DNA from: Sphingobacterium sp. UBA2700
GTDB taxonomy: Bacteria > Bacteroidota > Bacteroidia > Sphingobacteriales > Sphingobacteriaceae
DNA length: 64,000 nt
NCBI GenBank assembly: GCA_002354335.1
Contig: DELI01000023.1
Location: 62,001-126,000, forward strand
Direction: 5' to 3'
The notes beneath the pieces were generated by a model. It ran no database searches and had not been told where the DNA came from. It saw only the letters and a program-made list of their open reading frames with translations. How positions within the stretch are numbered: the stretch's first letter is position 1; the number at the start of each line of letters is the position of its first letter. Shown here one piece after another: positions 37,591 through 44,574 of this stretch. Both the position numbers and the translations under genes were made by a program.

Positions 37591-37613
37591 AAAGTTTCCA
37601 ATTTGGAAACTTT
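37591..37613. promoter_or_regulatory. Perfect palindrome, probable HigA operator
   Basis: Arms AAAGTTTCCAA and TTGGAAACTTT around a single T, 23 bp, no mismatch, ending 22 nt before the higB ATG. Autoregulatory operators of this form are usual for type II toxin-antitoxin operons. Its position argues against the longer higB frame starting at 37584. Confidence 0.8.
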
Positions 37614-37634
37614 TACTTATTTTTACACTGCGTT

Positions 37635-37928
37635 ATGATTATCCTAAAATTGGAACTTCTAGATCGTTTCAAAAAGAAACATGCTAGCAGCAGAAAAGGG
37701 ATTGACGCTTGGATTATTCTGGTCAGAAGTGCACAATGGTTGAAAAGCCAGGACATCATTGACGATTTTCCAACAGCAAAGATTATCAGTGCAGATAGGG
37801 CTCGTTTCAAAATTGTTGGCAATAAATTCCGATTAATTATTGAAGTCGCCTATGAAGACGGTTATGTGGACGTTCGCTTTATTGGAACCCATGCAGAATA
37901 TGATAAAATAGATGCAAAGAACATTTAG
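37635..37928 (+). CDS. higB: HigB-type mRNA interferase toxin
   Basis: A 97-residue protein of the HigB_toxin family (RelE fold), which cleaves mRNA on the ribosome. Family features visible are DRFKKKHASSRKGIDAWI near the start, FPTAKIISADRARFKIVGNKFRLIIEV in the middle and the C-terminal VDVRFIGTHAEYDKID, with the His and basic residues expected at the active site. Start choice: an in-frame ATG at 37584 would add 17 residues, but the 23-bp operator palindrome lies inside that extension and family members begin at the residue corresponding to the ATG at 37635. The antitoxin follows after 2 nt. Gene order toxin-first is the higBA hallmark. Confidence 0.92.
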   Translation: MIILKLELLDRFKKKHASSRKGIDAWIILVRSAQWLKSQDIIDDFPTAKIISADRARFKIVGNKFRLIIEVAYEDGYVDVRFIGTHAEYDKIDAKNI

Positions 37929-37930
37929 CT

Positions 37931-38284
37931 ATGTGGTATTTATTAGAAAATGATAGTGAATATAAAGATGCCCTTAAACGATTTGAAGAAATCAAATATT
38001 CAAAGCGCGGTACGGTTGAACATAAAGAAAAGATGCTTTTGGTTACCTTGATTTCAAATTACGAAGTCAAAAAATACCCTATTACAGAAATTGACCCTAT
38101 TGAAATGATTAAAATCCGAATGAAAGAATTCGGATATTCGGCATCTCAATTAGGAAACAAAAGCACCGTTAGCAAGATCCTGAATTATAAACGACCACTC
38201 ACCTTGTCTATGATACGGCATCTCTCGAAATTATTGAAAATCCCATCTGATTTCTTAATCCAAGAGTATCAATTAAAGCCTTAA
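37931..38284 (+). CDS. higA: HigA-type antitoxin with XRE helix-turn-helix
   Basis: A 117-residue antitoxin. The N-terminal ~55 residues are acidic and helical (MWYLLENDSEYKDALKRF) and probably bind the toxin. The C-terminal ~55 residues form an XRE HTH (MIKIRMKEFGYSASQLG, then TVSKILNYKRPLTLSMIRHL). This matches the HigA arrangement found with HigB_toxin partners. It represses its own operon, most likely through the 23-bp palindrome at 37591-37613. The 2-nt spacing from higB suggests coupled translation. A TAG heptad array begins 17 nt after its stop, and no clear intrinsic terminator follows. Confidence 0.92.
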   Translation: MWYLLENDSEYKDALKRFEEIKYSKRGTVEHKEKMLLVTLISNYEVKKYPITEIDPIEMIKIRMKEFGYSASQLGNKSTVSKILNYKRPLTLSMIRHLSKLLKIPSDFLIQEYQLKP

Positions 38285-38300
38285 AGTACTTTTTCAGAAA

Positions 38301-38335
38301 TAGTAGTTAGTACTTAGTACTTAGTAGTTAGACCC
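38301..38335 (+). repeat. TAG heptad array after higA, unit 1
   Basis: Five 7-bp units: TAGTAGT, TAGTACT, TAGTACT, TAGTAGT, TAGACCC. It reads in the direction of higBA. Confidence 0.85.
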
Positions 38336-38346
38336 GATCCTGATCA

Positions 38347-38494
38347 TCCTTAAATCCTTCCTTTCCTGGTTCAAGACAGTATTTAGTAGTTAGTACTTAG
38401 TATAAAGACCTATGGCGTAATATCCTGCCAATCCTTAAATCCTTCCTTTCTTCGTTCAGACAAACTTGCCTTCCTTTCCTGGTTCAGACAAACC
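38347..38494 (+). repeat. Pyrimidine-rich repeat alternating with heptads
   Basis: TCCTTAAATCCTTCCTTTC occurs identically at 38347-38365 and 38432-38450 (85 bp apart), each followed by a GTTCA(A)GACA variant. A third, truncated unit is at 38469-38494. A related GTTCAAGACCAA lies at 16311-16322. Confidence 0.8.
38384..38419 (+). repeat. TAG heptad array after higA, unit 2
   Basis: TAGTAGT, TAGTACT, TAGTATA, AAGACCT, then ATGGCGT. It has the same tail as the arrays at 16220 and 16377. Confidence 0.8.
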
Positions 38495-38538
38495 ATCTAA
38501 ATACCTACGTCAAGCCACTCCCAAACTTCAGTCCATAT

Positions 38539-38618
38539 TAACCCTAATCAAACCCAATCCCGAGCGGTTCTGATTGGGGTTATAAAGGGTTATGAAAGGG
38601 TTATGAAAGGGCTTTAAG
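38539..38618 (-). repeat. CCCTTT-type intergenic dyad repeat, copy B
   Basis: Read on the minus strand it starts CTTAAAGCCCTTTCATAACC, has a second CCCTTTCATAACCC, then CCCCAATC / GATTGGG around a loop containing CCGCTCGG. It reads in the direction of the Gfo/Idh gene it follows. Confidence 0.78.
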
Positions 38619-38646
38619 CAGACTAAGGTTCGTCAGATTGTCGACT

Positions 38647-38686
38647 AAAAAAAATAAGCGATCCTGAGGAGACCGCTTTATTTTTA
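38647..38686 (-). terminator. Intrinsic terminator of the Gfo/Idh-nagB operon
   Basis: Minus-strand stem AAGCGGTC / GATCGCTT (one G-T pair) followed by A and eight T. It lies about 25 nt after the stop of the lipoprotein Gfo/Idh gene. Confidence 0.85.
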
Positions 38687-38709
38687 GGTTTAGAATCGAA
38701 TTACATCGT

Positions 38710-40083
38710 TTATCTTAATGTTTTGGCTTTTGCCAAAGCTTCTGTTGTTATATAGTATTTCGTAAGCATATAGGATTTCTCCCATTCTGGCATCTCCCCC
38801 GTGCGAACATAATCGAAGAACTTGTTAGCGACATGGGCAAAGTGCTCTTCATGTCCTTCCAATAAATCTGCCGGCACCTCAATCACATAGCCTTTACCTT
38901 CTGGTTTGAGCATTAAACCCTTGTATTTACTGGCTATAGTTTCGAAACCCGCCGTTATAGCTTTTTTGTCATCTTCTGTAAATCCGGTAGCTGCAGCCGG
39001 TTCAATGTATAAACGTGGTTTATAATTCTGCTCTTTGCCCTGTTTTATGGAAACAATAGAGCGGGTTCCGCGAATTTGGGAAAGATGGGTATCACCGGAT
39101 CCCTCAGGAGCCTGATAATTCCATTGTACAGCCACCTTGCTGTGTACTCCCTTTAGGGAATAATTTATCTCGCCATTCGCATATACATTTAGCGTATCGT
39201 TTTTGACATCCTTTTGCAGGAAGCTCGGAAATGCGGCGTCGCCAGTAGATTGCTTGAACTGTGCTAAGCTAATTTGCGTAGGATAGCGATTTGCGTTTAG
39301 AACTTCAACGTCTGCTTTGTAATCAAATACGTTTTCTGGAAAGAGTTGCCATTGAATCAAGTCGATGGAATGTGTCGTAACATCCACAATGCCTTCCCCC
39401 TCCTGCTCTACGTCATAATACCAATCTGGGCGAATCAAAGGCTTGCCGGAAACCTCCTTATAGAAGTGATGTACCGAATTCTTGATGATGGCCGGATTCT
39501 CTAGGGTACCCTTCTCCAATGTTCCAAATAAGTCGGCATTGTGTATTAATTCCTTTTGCAGAATGGAAAAAATATTATAACGCTCGGTCATGATATCATA
39601 AAGCATCACTTTCTTCTCTTTCGCGACATCAAAGGCGTCAATCAGCAGGTTGAATCCATCTTTATTGATCGCCATCGGCTTGTCCGAAAGCACATTCAGC
39701 GCAGCAGAAACAGATTTATGGATATAGTCTGTCTTACGCTTATTGTTACCTGCTAACACCACAATGTTTCCAGGCTTCTCTTCCAGCATTTTCTCCAAAA
39801 AATCAGCATTGATATAGGATTCGACCTTCCAACTTGTTGGGTTTTCCTCACGAATATTATACCCGTTCAGCAAGGCCAAGTGTGCTGAAACGCCTAATGA
39901 CTTAGGTGCATAGACATAGCATACGGAGTCTATGCCCGGCAACATGCTCTTTTGGATCAGAGACGCGTGGAAATGACCGGGATCTAGTGTCATCAGCGTT
40001 AATTTGTCCGATGATGTTTCTTTTTCGCTTTTACAGGAATTTAAAATAGCAATGACAAGCAAGGCGATAGCTAATTTTTTCAT
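38710..40083 (-). CDS. Lipoprotein Gfo/Idh-like protein with Oxidoreduct_C domain
   Basis: A 457-residue lipoprotein (lipobox Cys17, LNSC). The N-terminal half resembles a Gfo/Idh/MocA Rossmann domain but starts TLMTLDPGHFHASL instead of the usual GxGxxA, so classic NAD binding is doubtful. LSDKPMAINKDGF occupies the EKP position. The second half corresponds to the putative oxidoreductase C-terminal domain (PF16490), with HSIDLIQWQLFP and WNYQAPEGSGDTH. It sits 7 nt after the NagB-like gene. Localisation in the periplasmic space would put it away from cytoplasmic NAD; a tightly bound cofactor or a non-redox lyase or epimerase role are both possible. Activity unassigned. Confidence 0.8.
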   Translation of the reverse strand: MKKLAIALLVIAILNSCKSEKETSSDKLTLMTLDPGHFHASLIQKSMLPGIDSVCYVYAPKSLGVSAHLALLNGYNIREENPTSWKVESYINADFLEKMLEEKPGNIVVLAGNNKRKTDYIHKSVSAALNVLSDKPMAINKDGFNLLIDAFDVAKEKKVMLYDIMTERYNIFSILQKELIHNADLFGTLEKGTLENPAIIKNSVHHFYKEVSGKPLIRPDWYYDVEQEGEGIVDVTTHSIDLIQWQLFPENVFDYKADVEVLNANRYPTQISLAQFKQSTGDAAFPSFLQKDVKNDTLNVYANGEINYSLKGVHSKVAVQWNYQAPEGSGDTHLSQIRGTRSIVSIKQGKEQNYKPRLYIEPAAATGFTEDDKKAITAGFETIASKYKGLMLKPEGKGYVIEVPADLLEGHEEHFAHVANKFFDYVRTGEMPEWEKSYMLTKYYITTEALAKAKTLR

Positions 40084-40090
40084 TTTGAAA

Positions 40091-40861
40091 TTAGTTTAAA
40101 TGCGCGGCACTATCCTTATCGATGAACAGGGATACCTGTGGATGTGTCCGCAAAATACTAGATGGTATTTCCGTTGTAATTTCTCCATTGAGGGTCGCAT
40201 GCACTGCTGCCGCTTTAGTACTACCGGGCACCATACAGAACAAACTTTCTCCAGCAAATAAAGCCGGTACGGTCAGCGTAATGGCATGCGTTGGCACTTC
40301 TTCCAAAGTGAGGAAGCATCCGTCGTTGACCTGCTGTTGGCGACTGGTCAGATCCAAGTCGACCAATTTTACATAGTGCGGATCAGCGAAATCTGCTAAA
40401 TGGGGTTCATTGAATGCAATATGTGCGTTTTCACCTATTCCCAAGCATACGATATCGATCGGCGCTTCTTTCAACAGTGCTTCATAGCGTTCGCATTCAG
40501 CTTGCGGATCGGCGGCGATGCCATTGATGAAATGAACTTGCCCGATATTTACTTGATTGAAAAGATTTTGTTCTAAAAAGCTAGCGAAGCTTTGCGGATG
40601 TGCCTTCTCGATGCCGACATATTCATCCATATGGAAAGCAACTACGCGAGACCAGTCTATCCCCTCGTCCGTACGTAGACAAGCCAGGGTTTCCAGCTGC
40701 GAGGGGGCTGAAGCAAATATCATGCGTACAATCCTATCGGGCGTTTTCTGTAGTTCCTTAATTCGTGCTGCCGCTTTTTTTCCGGCATACAAACCTAGCT
40801 CCTCTCTATTTTCAAAAGTGTACACTTTTAGTGTACCCACTTCTAGTTCTTTAACATCCAT
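40091..40861 (-). CDS. NagB-like glucosamine-6-phosphate deaminase/isomerase family protein
   Basis: A 256-residue cytoplasmic protein of the NagB/6-phosphogluconolactonase fold. The general-base Asp is present (Asp79 in FHMDEYVG). The ring-opening triad is only partly kept: GIGENAHIAFNEP retains His147 and Glu152, but the E. coli NagB Asp141 position is Asn145 and the following Gly is Ala. It may therefore deaminate a related amino sugar, or act as an isomerase or lactonase, rather than on GlcN6P itself. It lies 7 nt before the lipoprotein Gfo/Idh gene and 101 nt after the LacI gene, with a candidate operator (40902) in between. The name nagB is withheld because of the substitution. Confidence 0.8.
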   Translation of the reverse strand: MDVKELEVGTLKVYTFENREELGLYAGKKAAARIKELQKTPDRIVRMIFASAPSQLETLACLRTDEGIDWSRVVAFHMDEYVGIEKAHPQSFASFLEQNLFNQVNIGQVHFINGIAADPQAECERYEALLKEAPIDIVCLGIGENAHIAFNEPHLADFADPHYVKLVDLDLTSRQQQVNDGCFLTLEEVPTHAITLTVPALFAGESLFCMVPGSTKAAAVHATLNGEITTEIPSSILRTHPQVSLFIDKDSAAHLN

Positions 40862-40901
40862 AGGTTTAGATAAATTTAGATTAACGGTTTTATTCTTATT
40901 A

Positions 40902-40915
40902 GTGTAGGTACCCGA
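40902..40915. promoter_or_regulatory. Candidate LacI operator upstream of the NagB-like gene
   Basis: GTGTAGGTACCCGA, 13 of 14 identical to 47346-47359. It overlaps the start of the dyad at 40912-40957 and lies about 45 nt before the NagB-like ATG. Confidence 0.5.
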
Positions 40916-40957
40916 TGAGAAATCAAAGCAGCAAGGTTTTTACTGCTTTGCCATCGG
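40912..40957 (-). terminator. Nested dyad after the LacI gene
   Basis: Outer stem CCGATG / CATCGG (40912-40917, 40952-40957), inner stem CAAAGCAG / CTGCTTTG. It begins 5 nt after the LacI stop. No T-run, so it may be a weak or factor-assisted terminator or a processing site. Confidence 0.5.
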
Positions 40958-40962
40958 ACTTC

Positions 40963-42027
40963 CTAATTCTTATAAAATTGTTGGTTTTCGCGATGTATAA
41001 TATCAATCGGCATGAAATATTCTTTTTCCTGATCCTCTTCAAACATCAGAAAACGATACAACGCCTTGATTCCGCGGTATGCCTGCTCCTGTGGTTTCTC
41101 ACAGATCAGAAAATCAATCATCCCTTGATTTAAGTATGCTATGTTGTTCGGCAAAAAGTCATATCCTATGAGCAAAATATCATTCTTTCCTATCTCCTGC
41201 AGAAACTTTGCGACAAGGGCGACCCTGGAATTCGTAACGAATATAAGATGCAAATCAGGGTTTGACTTGACGATTTTGGCTAAGGCTTTCTTGACCGCAG
41301 CGTAGTTGGTGTCGTATAGATTTTCTTTAATGATATTTCGCGGGTTGTTCTCGTTGAAATAGTTCATAAAGCCCTCCTGCTTACGTAAGATGTGGTGATC
41401 GGAATCAATGTCCTTCGCAATATTTAACAGTAGAATCTGATCGGTTTCCTTCGTCAGGTATTGAATCAGGTGTGCCGCTGTCTGTCCGCTATGGAATAGG
41501 TTTGGGCCAAAATAGCTCAAGCTCTTCTGTTGCGGGATGTCCGAGTTGATAAAGACAAATGGGATATTCCTGCGTTTGCATTCTTCAGTAAAGGCCACTG
41601 CCTCGTCAACAAAAGCTGGCGCTAAAAGCAGTCCATCGATATCCGTTTGCTTCAAAATGTTCTTGGTCTGCTCGATAAACGATTGCTTATCGTTCATGTC
41701 GTAGAAAAACTTCGATACCTTCACGTTATAGAGCTTAATCTCGTTCTCTGCTTGAAAAATCCCCTGCAATGGCACATCCCAGTAGTCAGTTTCCTTGGAT
41801 TTTTCTGGAATCAGCGTATAGAGGTGCATCGTTTTCGACGATGCCAGTCGCCGGGCAAGGATATTGGGTTTATAATCCAACTCTTTGATAATCTCGAGGA
41901 TTTTCTGTTTTGTTTTTTCCGAAACCCCCGGTCGATTATGAAGTACCCTATCGACAGTTGCAATGGACACTTTCGCTCTTCTAGCGATTTCCTTAACCCC
42001 GTTTAACTCTTTTTGCTTTTTTTCCAT
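40963..42027 (-). CDS. LacI family transcriptional regulator
   Basis: A 354-residue repressor. HTH at residues ~9-60 (VKEIARRAKVSIATVDRVLHN, hinge helix PNILARRLASSK), then a periplasmic-binding-protein-like sugar domain (YTLIPEKSKETDYWD, SIQQ-free branch with LLLAPAFVDEAVAF and LIGYDFLPNNIAYLNQG). The S-I-A-T-V-D variant instead of the usual S-x-x-T-V-S places it with the Bacteroidetes group that responds to sugars or amino sugars imported by neighbouring genes. It lies between the NagB-like operon and the symporter operon, and GTACCCG motifs occur before all three promoters, so it likely controls itself and both sides. Confidence 0.94.
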   Translation of the reverse strand: MEKKQKELNGVKEIARRAKVSIATVDRVLHNRPGVSEKTKQKILEIIKELDYKPNILARRLASSKTMHLYTLIPEKSKETDYWDVPLQGIFQAENEIKLYNVKVSKFFYDMNDKQSFIEQTKNILKQTDIDGLLLAPAFVDEAVAFTEECKRRNIPFVFINSDIPQQKSLSYFGPNLFHSGQTAAHLIQYLTKETDQILLLNIAKDIDSDHHILRKQEGFMNYFNENNPRNIIKENLYDTNYAAVKKALAKIVKSNPDLHLIFVTNSRVALVAKFLQEIGKNDILLIGYDFLPNNIAYLNQGMIDFLICEKPQEQAYRGIKALYRFLMFEEDQEKEYFMPIDIIHRENQQFYKN

Positions 42028-42035
42028 ATATATCC

Positions 42036-42045
42036 AATGTACCCG
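42036..42045. promoter_or_regulatory. GTACCCG motif upstream of the LacI gene
   Basis: AATGTACCCG, sharing the GTACCCG core with 40902-40915 and 47346-47359. It lies 12-18 nt before the LacI ATG, where binding would block its own expression. Confidence 0.4.
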
Positions 42046-42208
42046 TTCCTATGATTTGATCGACAATATAGCTAAATAACCAGTAAAACATATTAACTTA
42101 AAAAACATTTTTTATGCTAATTAGTAGCTTACCGCATAGCGATTGTATTTCAAATTAGCCTGATGAGGCTTGACTTCAGCTTTCTGACTTCAACGTGCTG
42201 CCCGCCTT

Positions 42209-43555
42209 TTAGACGCGTGGCTCCCATCCTTTTTGATATTCACGCTTCCAATATTTGTTCATAGCATCCTTATTATTAAGTATTTTCCCTGTTTTCGGAT
42301 CGATATCAAGTGCTTGACCGGTACGTTGTGCGATATTGCCCAACTGCACAAGCAGCGTACTTTGATGTCCGCCAATAATATCTGAATTTAAGGCAGAACC
42401 GTCTTTAATTGCTGAGAAAAAATTTTGAATATGGATAGCATCTAATTGCTGTGATGGATTCGTTAAACTAGTCGCTTCGACTTTTGTTGTATCACGAACT
42501 TCCTTCAGCAATTTACTGTTCAAGTCGAAAATTTGGTAGGCATTATCGCCGTTGATCTGCAAAGAACCCTTCTCGCCATAGAACACTACACCCACCGTCG
42601 CTCCGTCGGTTTTCATTCCATTGCAACTTCTGCCTTCCCAGGTAATCATACTGTTGTTTCCAAATTCTAAACCGATCGTTTGTGTGTCTGGTGTTTGCCA
42701 GTCATCCTTGTGTGCAAAGCGGCCACCAACAGAGGTCACACGCGTTGGATATTCAACCTGCAGTCCCCAGCGTGCTAAATCGACAAAGTGTGTTCCGTTG
42801 TTCAAGGCCTCGCCAGTTCCCCAATGCCAGAACCAGTGCCAGTTATAGTGAAGAATATTGTCTTTATAAGCCCGGCGCGGTGCGGGACCTTGCCACAAAT
42901 CGAAGTTTAACCAGTTCGGTACGGCGACTTCTTTTCCTATACCAATCGGCGCCCTATTGTTTGTGTACCATGTTTTCGCGAAATATGGTTTTCCGATGGC
43001 ACCATTATGCACTTCACGAATTCCTGCCGCAACATTTGGCCAGGAACGGCGTTGGTTACCCATTTGGATTACGTTTTTGTATTTCTTTACGGCTTCAATC
43101 AGCAGCTCGCCCTCATGTGGGTTATGGCTACATGGTTTTTCCAAGTACACGTGTTTTCCTGCCGACGAAGCAAGAATGGCGGCAGGCGCATGCCAATGAT
43201 CCGGCGCCGCAACCACTAGTGCATCCACGTCTTTATCTTCCAAGGCTCGGCGGAAATCGCCTTCGGTCTTCGGCTGATGTTTTTGACGTTTCATGACTTC
43301 CGGCATACAGCGATTGATTGCTCCTGAATCGACATCGCAGATGTAGGTAATCTGTGAATTGGGTTGCAGGGCAAAGTTATTTGCCAGCGCCTTACCACGT
43401 GCATTGACGCCCATCATCGCAATATTGATACGTTCGTTTGCTCCTATAATATTTTTATAGCTTTTTGCCGAGAATGACGGCAATATGCCTCCAAAGGTCA
43501 TGGCTGTTGTGCCAATGACTGCTTTCTTGATAAAATTTCTACGAGATTCTTCCAT
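42209..43555 (-). CDS. Tat-exported Gfo/Idh/MocA oxidoreductase
   Basis: A 448-residue NAD(P)-dependent sugar oxidoreductase. The Tat signal is SRRNFIKKAVIGTTAMTFGG (residues 4-23), so it is exported folded with its cofactor. Rossmann domain: INIAMMGVNARGKALA; YLEKPCSHNPHEGE carries the EKP catalytic Lys; HYNWHWFWHWGTGEALNNGTH is typical of this secreted subgroup and includes the probable catalytic His. Such enzymes are thought to oxidise a sugar hydroxyl, often at C3, in the periplasm, assisting non-hydrolytic glycoside cleavage. It is the last gene of the symporter operon, 11 nt after a second Tat-type Gfo/Idh gene. GH109 glycosidase activity was considered but the sequence fits the other branch better. 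Confidence 0.9.
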   Translation of the reverse strand: MEESRRNFIKKAVIGTTAMTFGGILPSFSAKSYKNIIGANERINIAMMGVNARGKALANNFALQPNSQITYICDVDSGAINRCMPEVMKRQKHQPKTEGDFRRALEDKDVDALVVAAPDHWHAPAAILASSAGKHVYLEKPCSHNPHEGELLIEAVKKYKNVIQMGNQRRSWPNVAAGIREVHNGAIGKPYFAKTWYTNNRAPIGIGKEVAVPNWLNFDLWQGPAPRRAYKDNILHYNWHWFWHWGTGEALNNGTHFVDLARWGLQVEYPTRVTSVGGRFAHKDDWQTPDTQTIGLEFGNNSMITWEGRSCNGMKTDGATVGVVFYGEKGSLQINGDNAYQIFDLNSKLLKEVRDTTKVEATSLTNPSQQLDAIHIQNFFSAIKDGSALNSDIIGGHQSTLLVQLGNIAQRTGQALDIDPKTGKILNNKDAMNKYWKREYQKGWEPRV

Positions 43556-43566
43556 CTTATTTAGGT

Positions 43567-44574
43567 TTATGATGTTACTAATGATACAGGTTTTCCTTGC
43601 TGACGCTTGCTTTCGTCTGCCGCTTCAATAAACGCGCAGATCTCTAAAGTTTCCTCAGCAGATACGGGTGGTTTTCCGGTTTCAAAGAATGCGATAATTT
43701 CCAATAAGAGGGAATCATAACCTTTGAACTGCCCCAGGGTCGTATTTCCTTTTTCGCCAAAAACAGTACCGCCATAATCATGCTTTCCAACACGCAAGCC
43801 GCGGAATGTGCCGATGCGACCATCTTTCCATTTTCCGACTACGACGTCTGTTCCTTGGGTATGCACGCGTGTTACGCTTTCACATCCGGTACCCATCAAT
43901 GCAAATAGGATTTCTATGCCGTGGATTCCATACCAGAAGAAGTCAGGGTGGTTTGGTTCTAAAGCTGCCGGACTGAACGTATCAGCACCTAACACTTTAC
44001 CAACGCTTCCTCCCTTTATTTCGACTACTTTTTCCATGTAGCGCAACGATGAAGTGGAGAATACCGGAACATTATTTTGTTTCGCTAAGTCAAATATCTG
44101 TTTCGCATCTTTGTAAGAAGCCGCGATTGGTTTATCGATGAACAAGGTTTTTTTAGCTTTGATAACCGGTATGGCTTGCTCTAAATGCACCCTGCCGTCG
44201 TTGCTTTCTAATAAAACCACGTCTACCTTTTTCAATAGTGCATTGATATCTTTAACGATCTCAACACCATACTTCTTTACCTCTTCGATGTATTTCGGAA
44301 CGCGCTCGATAGACGATGGAATATCCTTACTACCTTGTGCTACAGCCGCCACCACCTTATACCCTTTAAATCTTGGGTCAGGATTTTCTCCATTTAAGGA
44401 TTTGGTGAATGCCGTCGCATGCGACGTATCTAATCCGATAATCCCGACGCGCTTTCCTTTTTGTAAAGCGGAAAGACCTTCAAAGAATTTGGTATTTGGA
44501 CCGAGCATGCCGATTCCGAGCGAGGCCATTGCGGTAGTTTTTATGAAACCTCTTCTGCTAACATCATTTTTCAT
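43567..44574 (-). CDS. Tat-exported Gfo/Idh/MocA oxidoreductase, short form
   Basis: A 335-residue protein with Tat signal SRRGFIKTTAMASLGIGM (residues 5-22). The Rossmann start is VGIIGLDTSHATAF, with DTSHA in place of a standard GxGxxG tail, as in a subgroup of Bacteroidetes periplasmic Gfo/Idh proteins. FIDKPIA stands at the EKP position with Asp replacing Glu and the Lys kept. The stretch FFWYGIHGIEILFALMG carries the His of the active-site region. Its start codon lies inside the end of the AGE epimerase gene (11-nt overlap), so translation is coupled. It probably works with the following Gfo/Idh enzyme on the same sugar; precise reaction unknown. Confidence 0.87.
   Translation of the reverse strand: MKNDVSRRGFIKTTAMASLGIGMLGPNTKFFEGLSALQKGKRVGIIGLDTSHATAFTKSLNGENPDPRFKGYKVVAAVAQGSKDIPSSIERVPKYIEEVKKYGVEIVKDINALLKKVDVVLLESNDGRVHLEQAIPVIKAKKTLFIDKPIAASYKDAKQIFDLAKQNNVPVFSTSSLRYMEKVVEIKGGSVGKVLGADTFSPAALEPNHPDFFWYGIHGIEILFALMGTGCESVTRVHTQGTDVVVGKWKDGRIGTFRGLRVGKHDYGGTVFGEKGNTTLGQFKGYDSLLLEIIAFFETGKPPVSAEETLEICAFIEAADESKRQQGKPVSLVTS

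Larger units (their letters stand above)
37183..37634. other. Divergent region between susC and higBA with layered signals
   Basis: No protein gene. Contents in order: direct repeat copy 1 (37191-37239), plus-strand terminator (37259-37287), direct repeat copy 2 (37394-37446), minus-strand -7 box (37450-37457), palindrome TCTACTA/TAGTAGA (37477-37493), and the 23-bp higBA operator (37591-37613). About 37290-37390 and 37495-37585 hold only AT-rich sequence. Confidence 0.75.
38285..38709. other. Convergent repeat-rich region after higBA
   Basis: No gene. It holds two TAG heptad arrays (38301-38335, 38384-38419), a pyrimidine-rich repeat (38347-38365, 38432-38450, 38469-38494), a CCCTTT-type dyad on the minus strand (38539-38618) and a minus-strand terminator (38647-38686). 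The first two alternate, making a tandem composite of about 84 bp. Confidence 0.8.

Noticed and set aside
37584..37634. Longer higB frame starting at 37584
   Set aside because: The extension contains the 23-bp operator palindrome and does not match the family N-terminus; the ATG at 37635 is preferred.
39510..39522. GGGTACCC within the lipoprotein Gfo/Idh gene as another LacI site
   Set aside because: It lies inside coding sequence and matches only the core, not the GTGTA flank.
42682..43296. Plus-strand 204-codon frame opposite the Gfo/Idh gene
   Set aside because: Antisense shadow of a conserved coding region; Cys/Arg-rich composition unlike real proteins here.
42209..43555. GH109 alpha-N-acetylgalactosaminidase
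   Set aside because: The Tat signal and Gfo/Idh fold fit, but the conserved blocks resemble the general secreted Gfo/Idh branch more closely.
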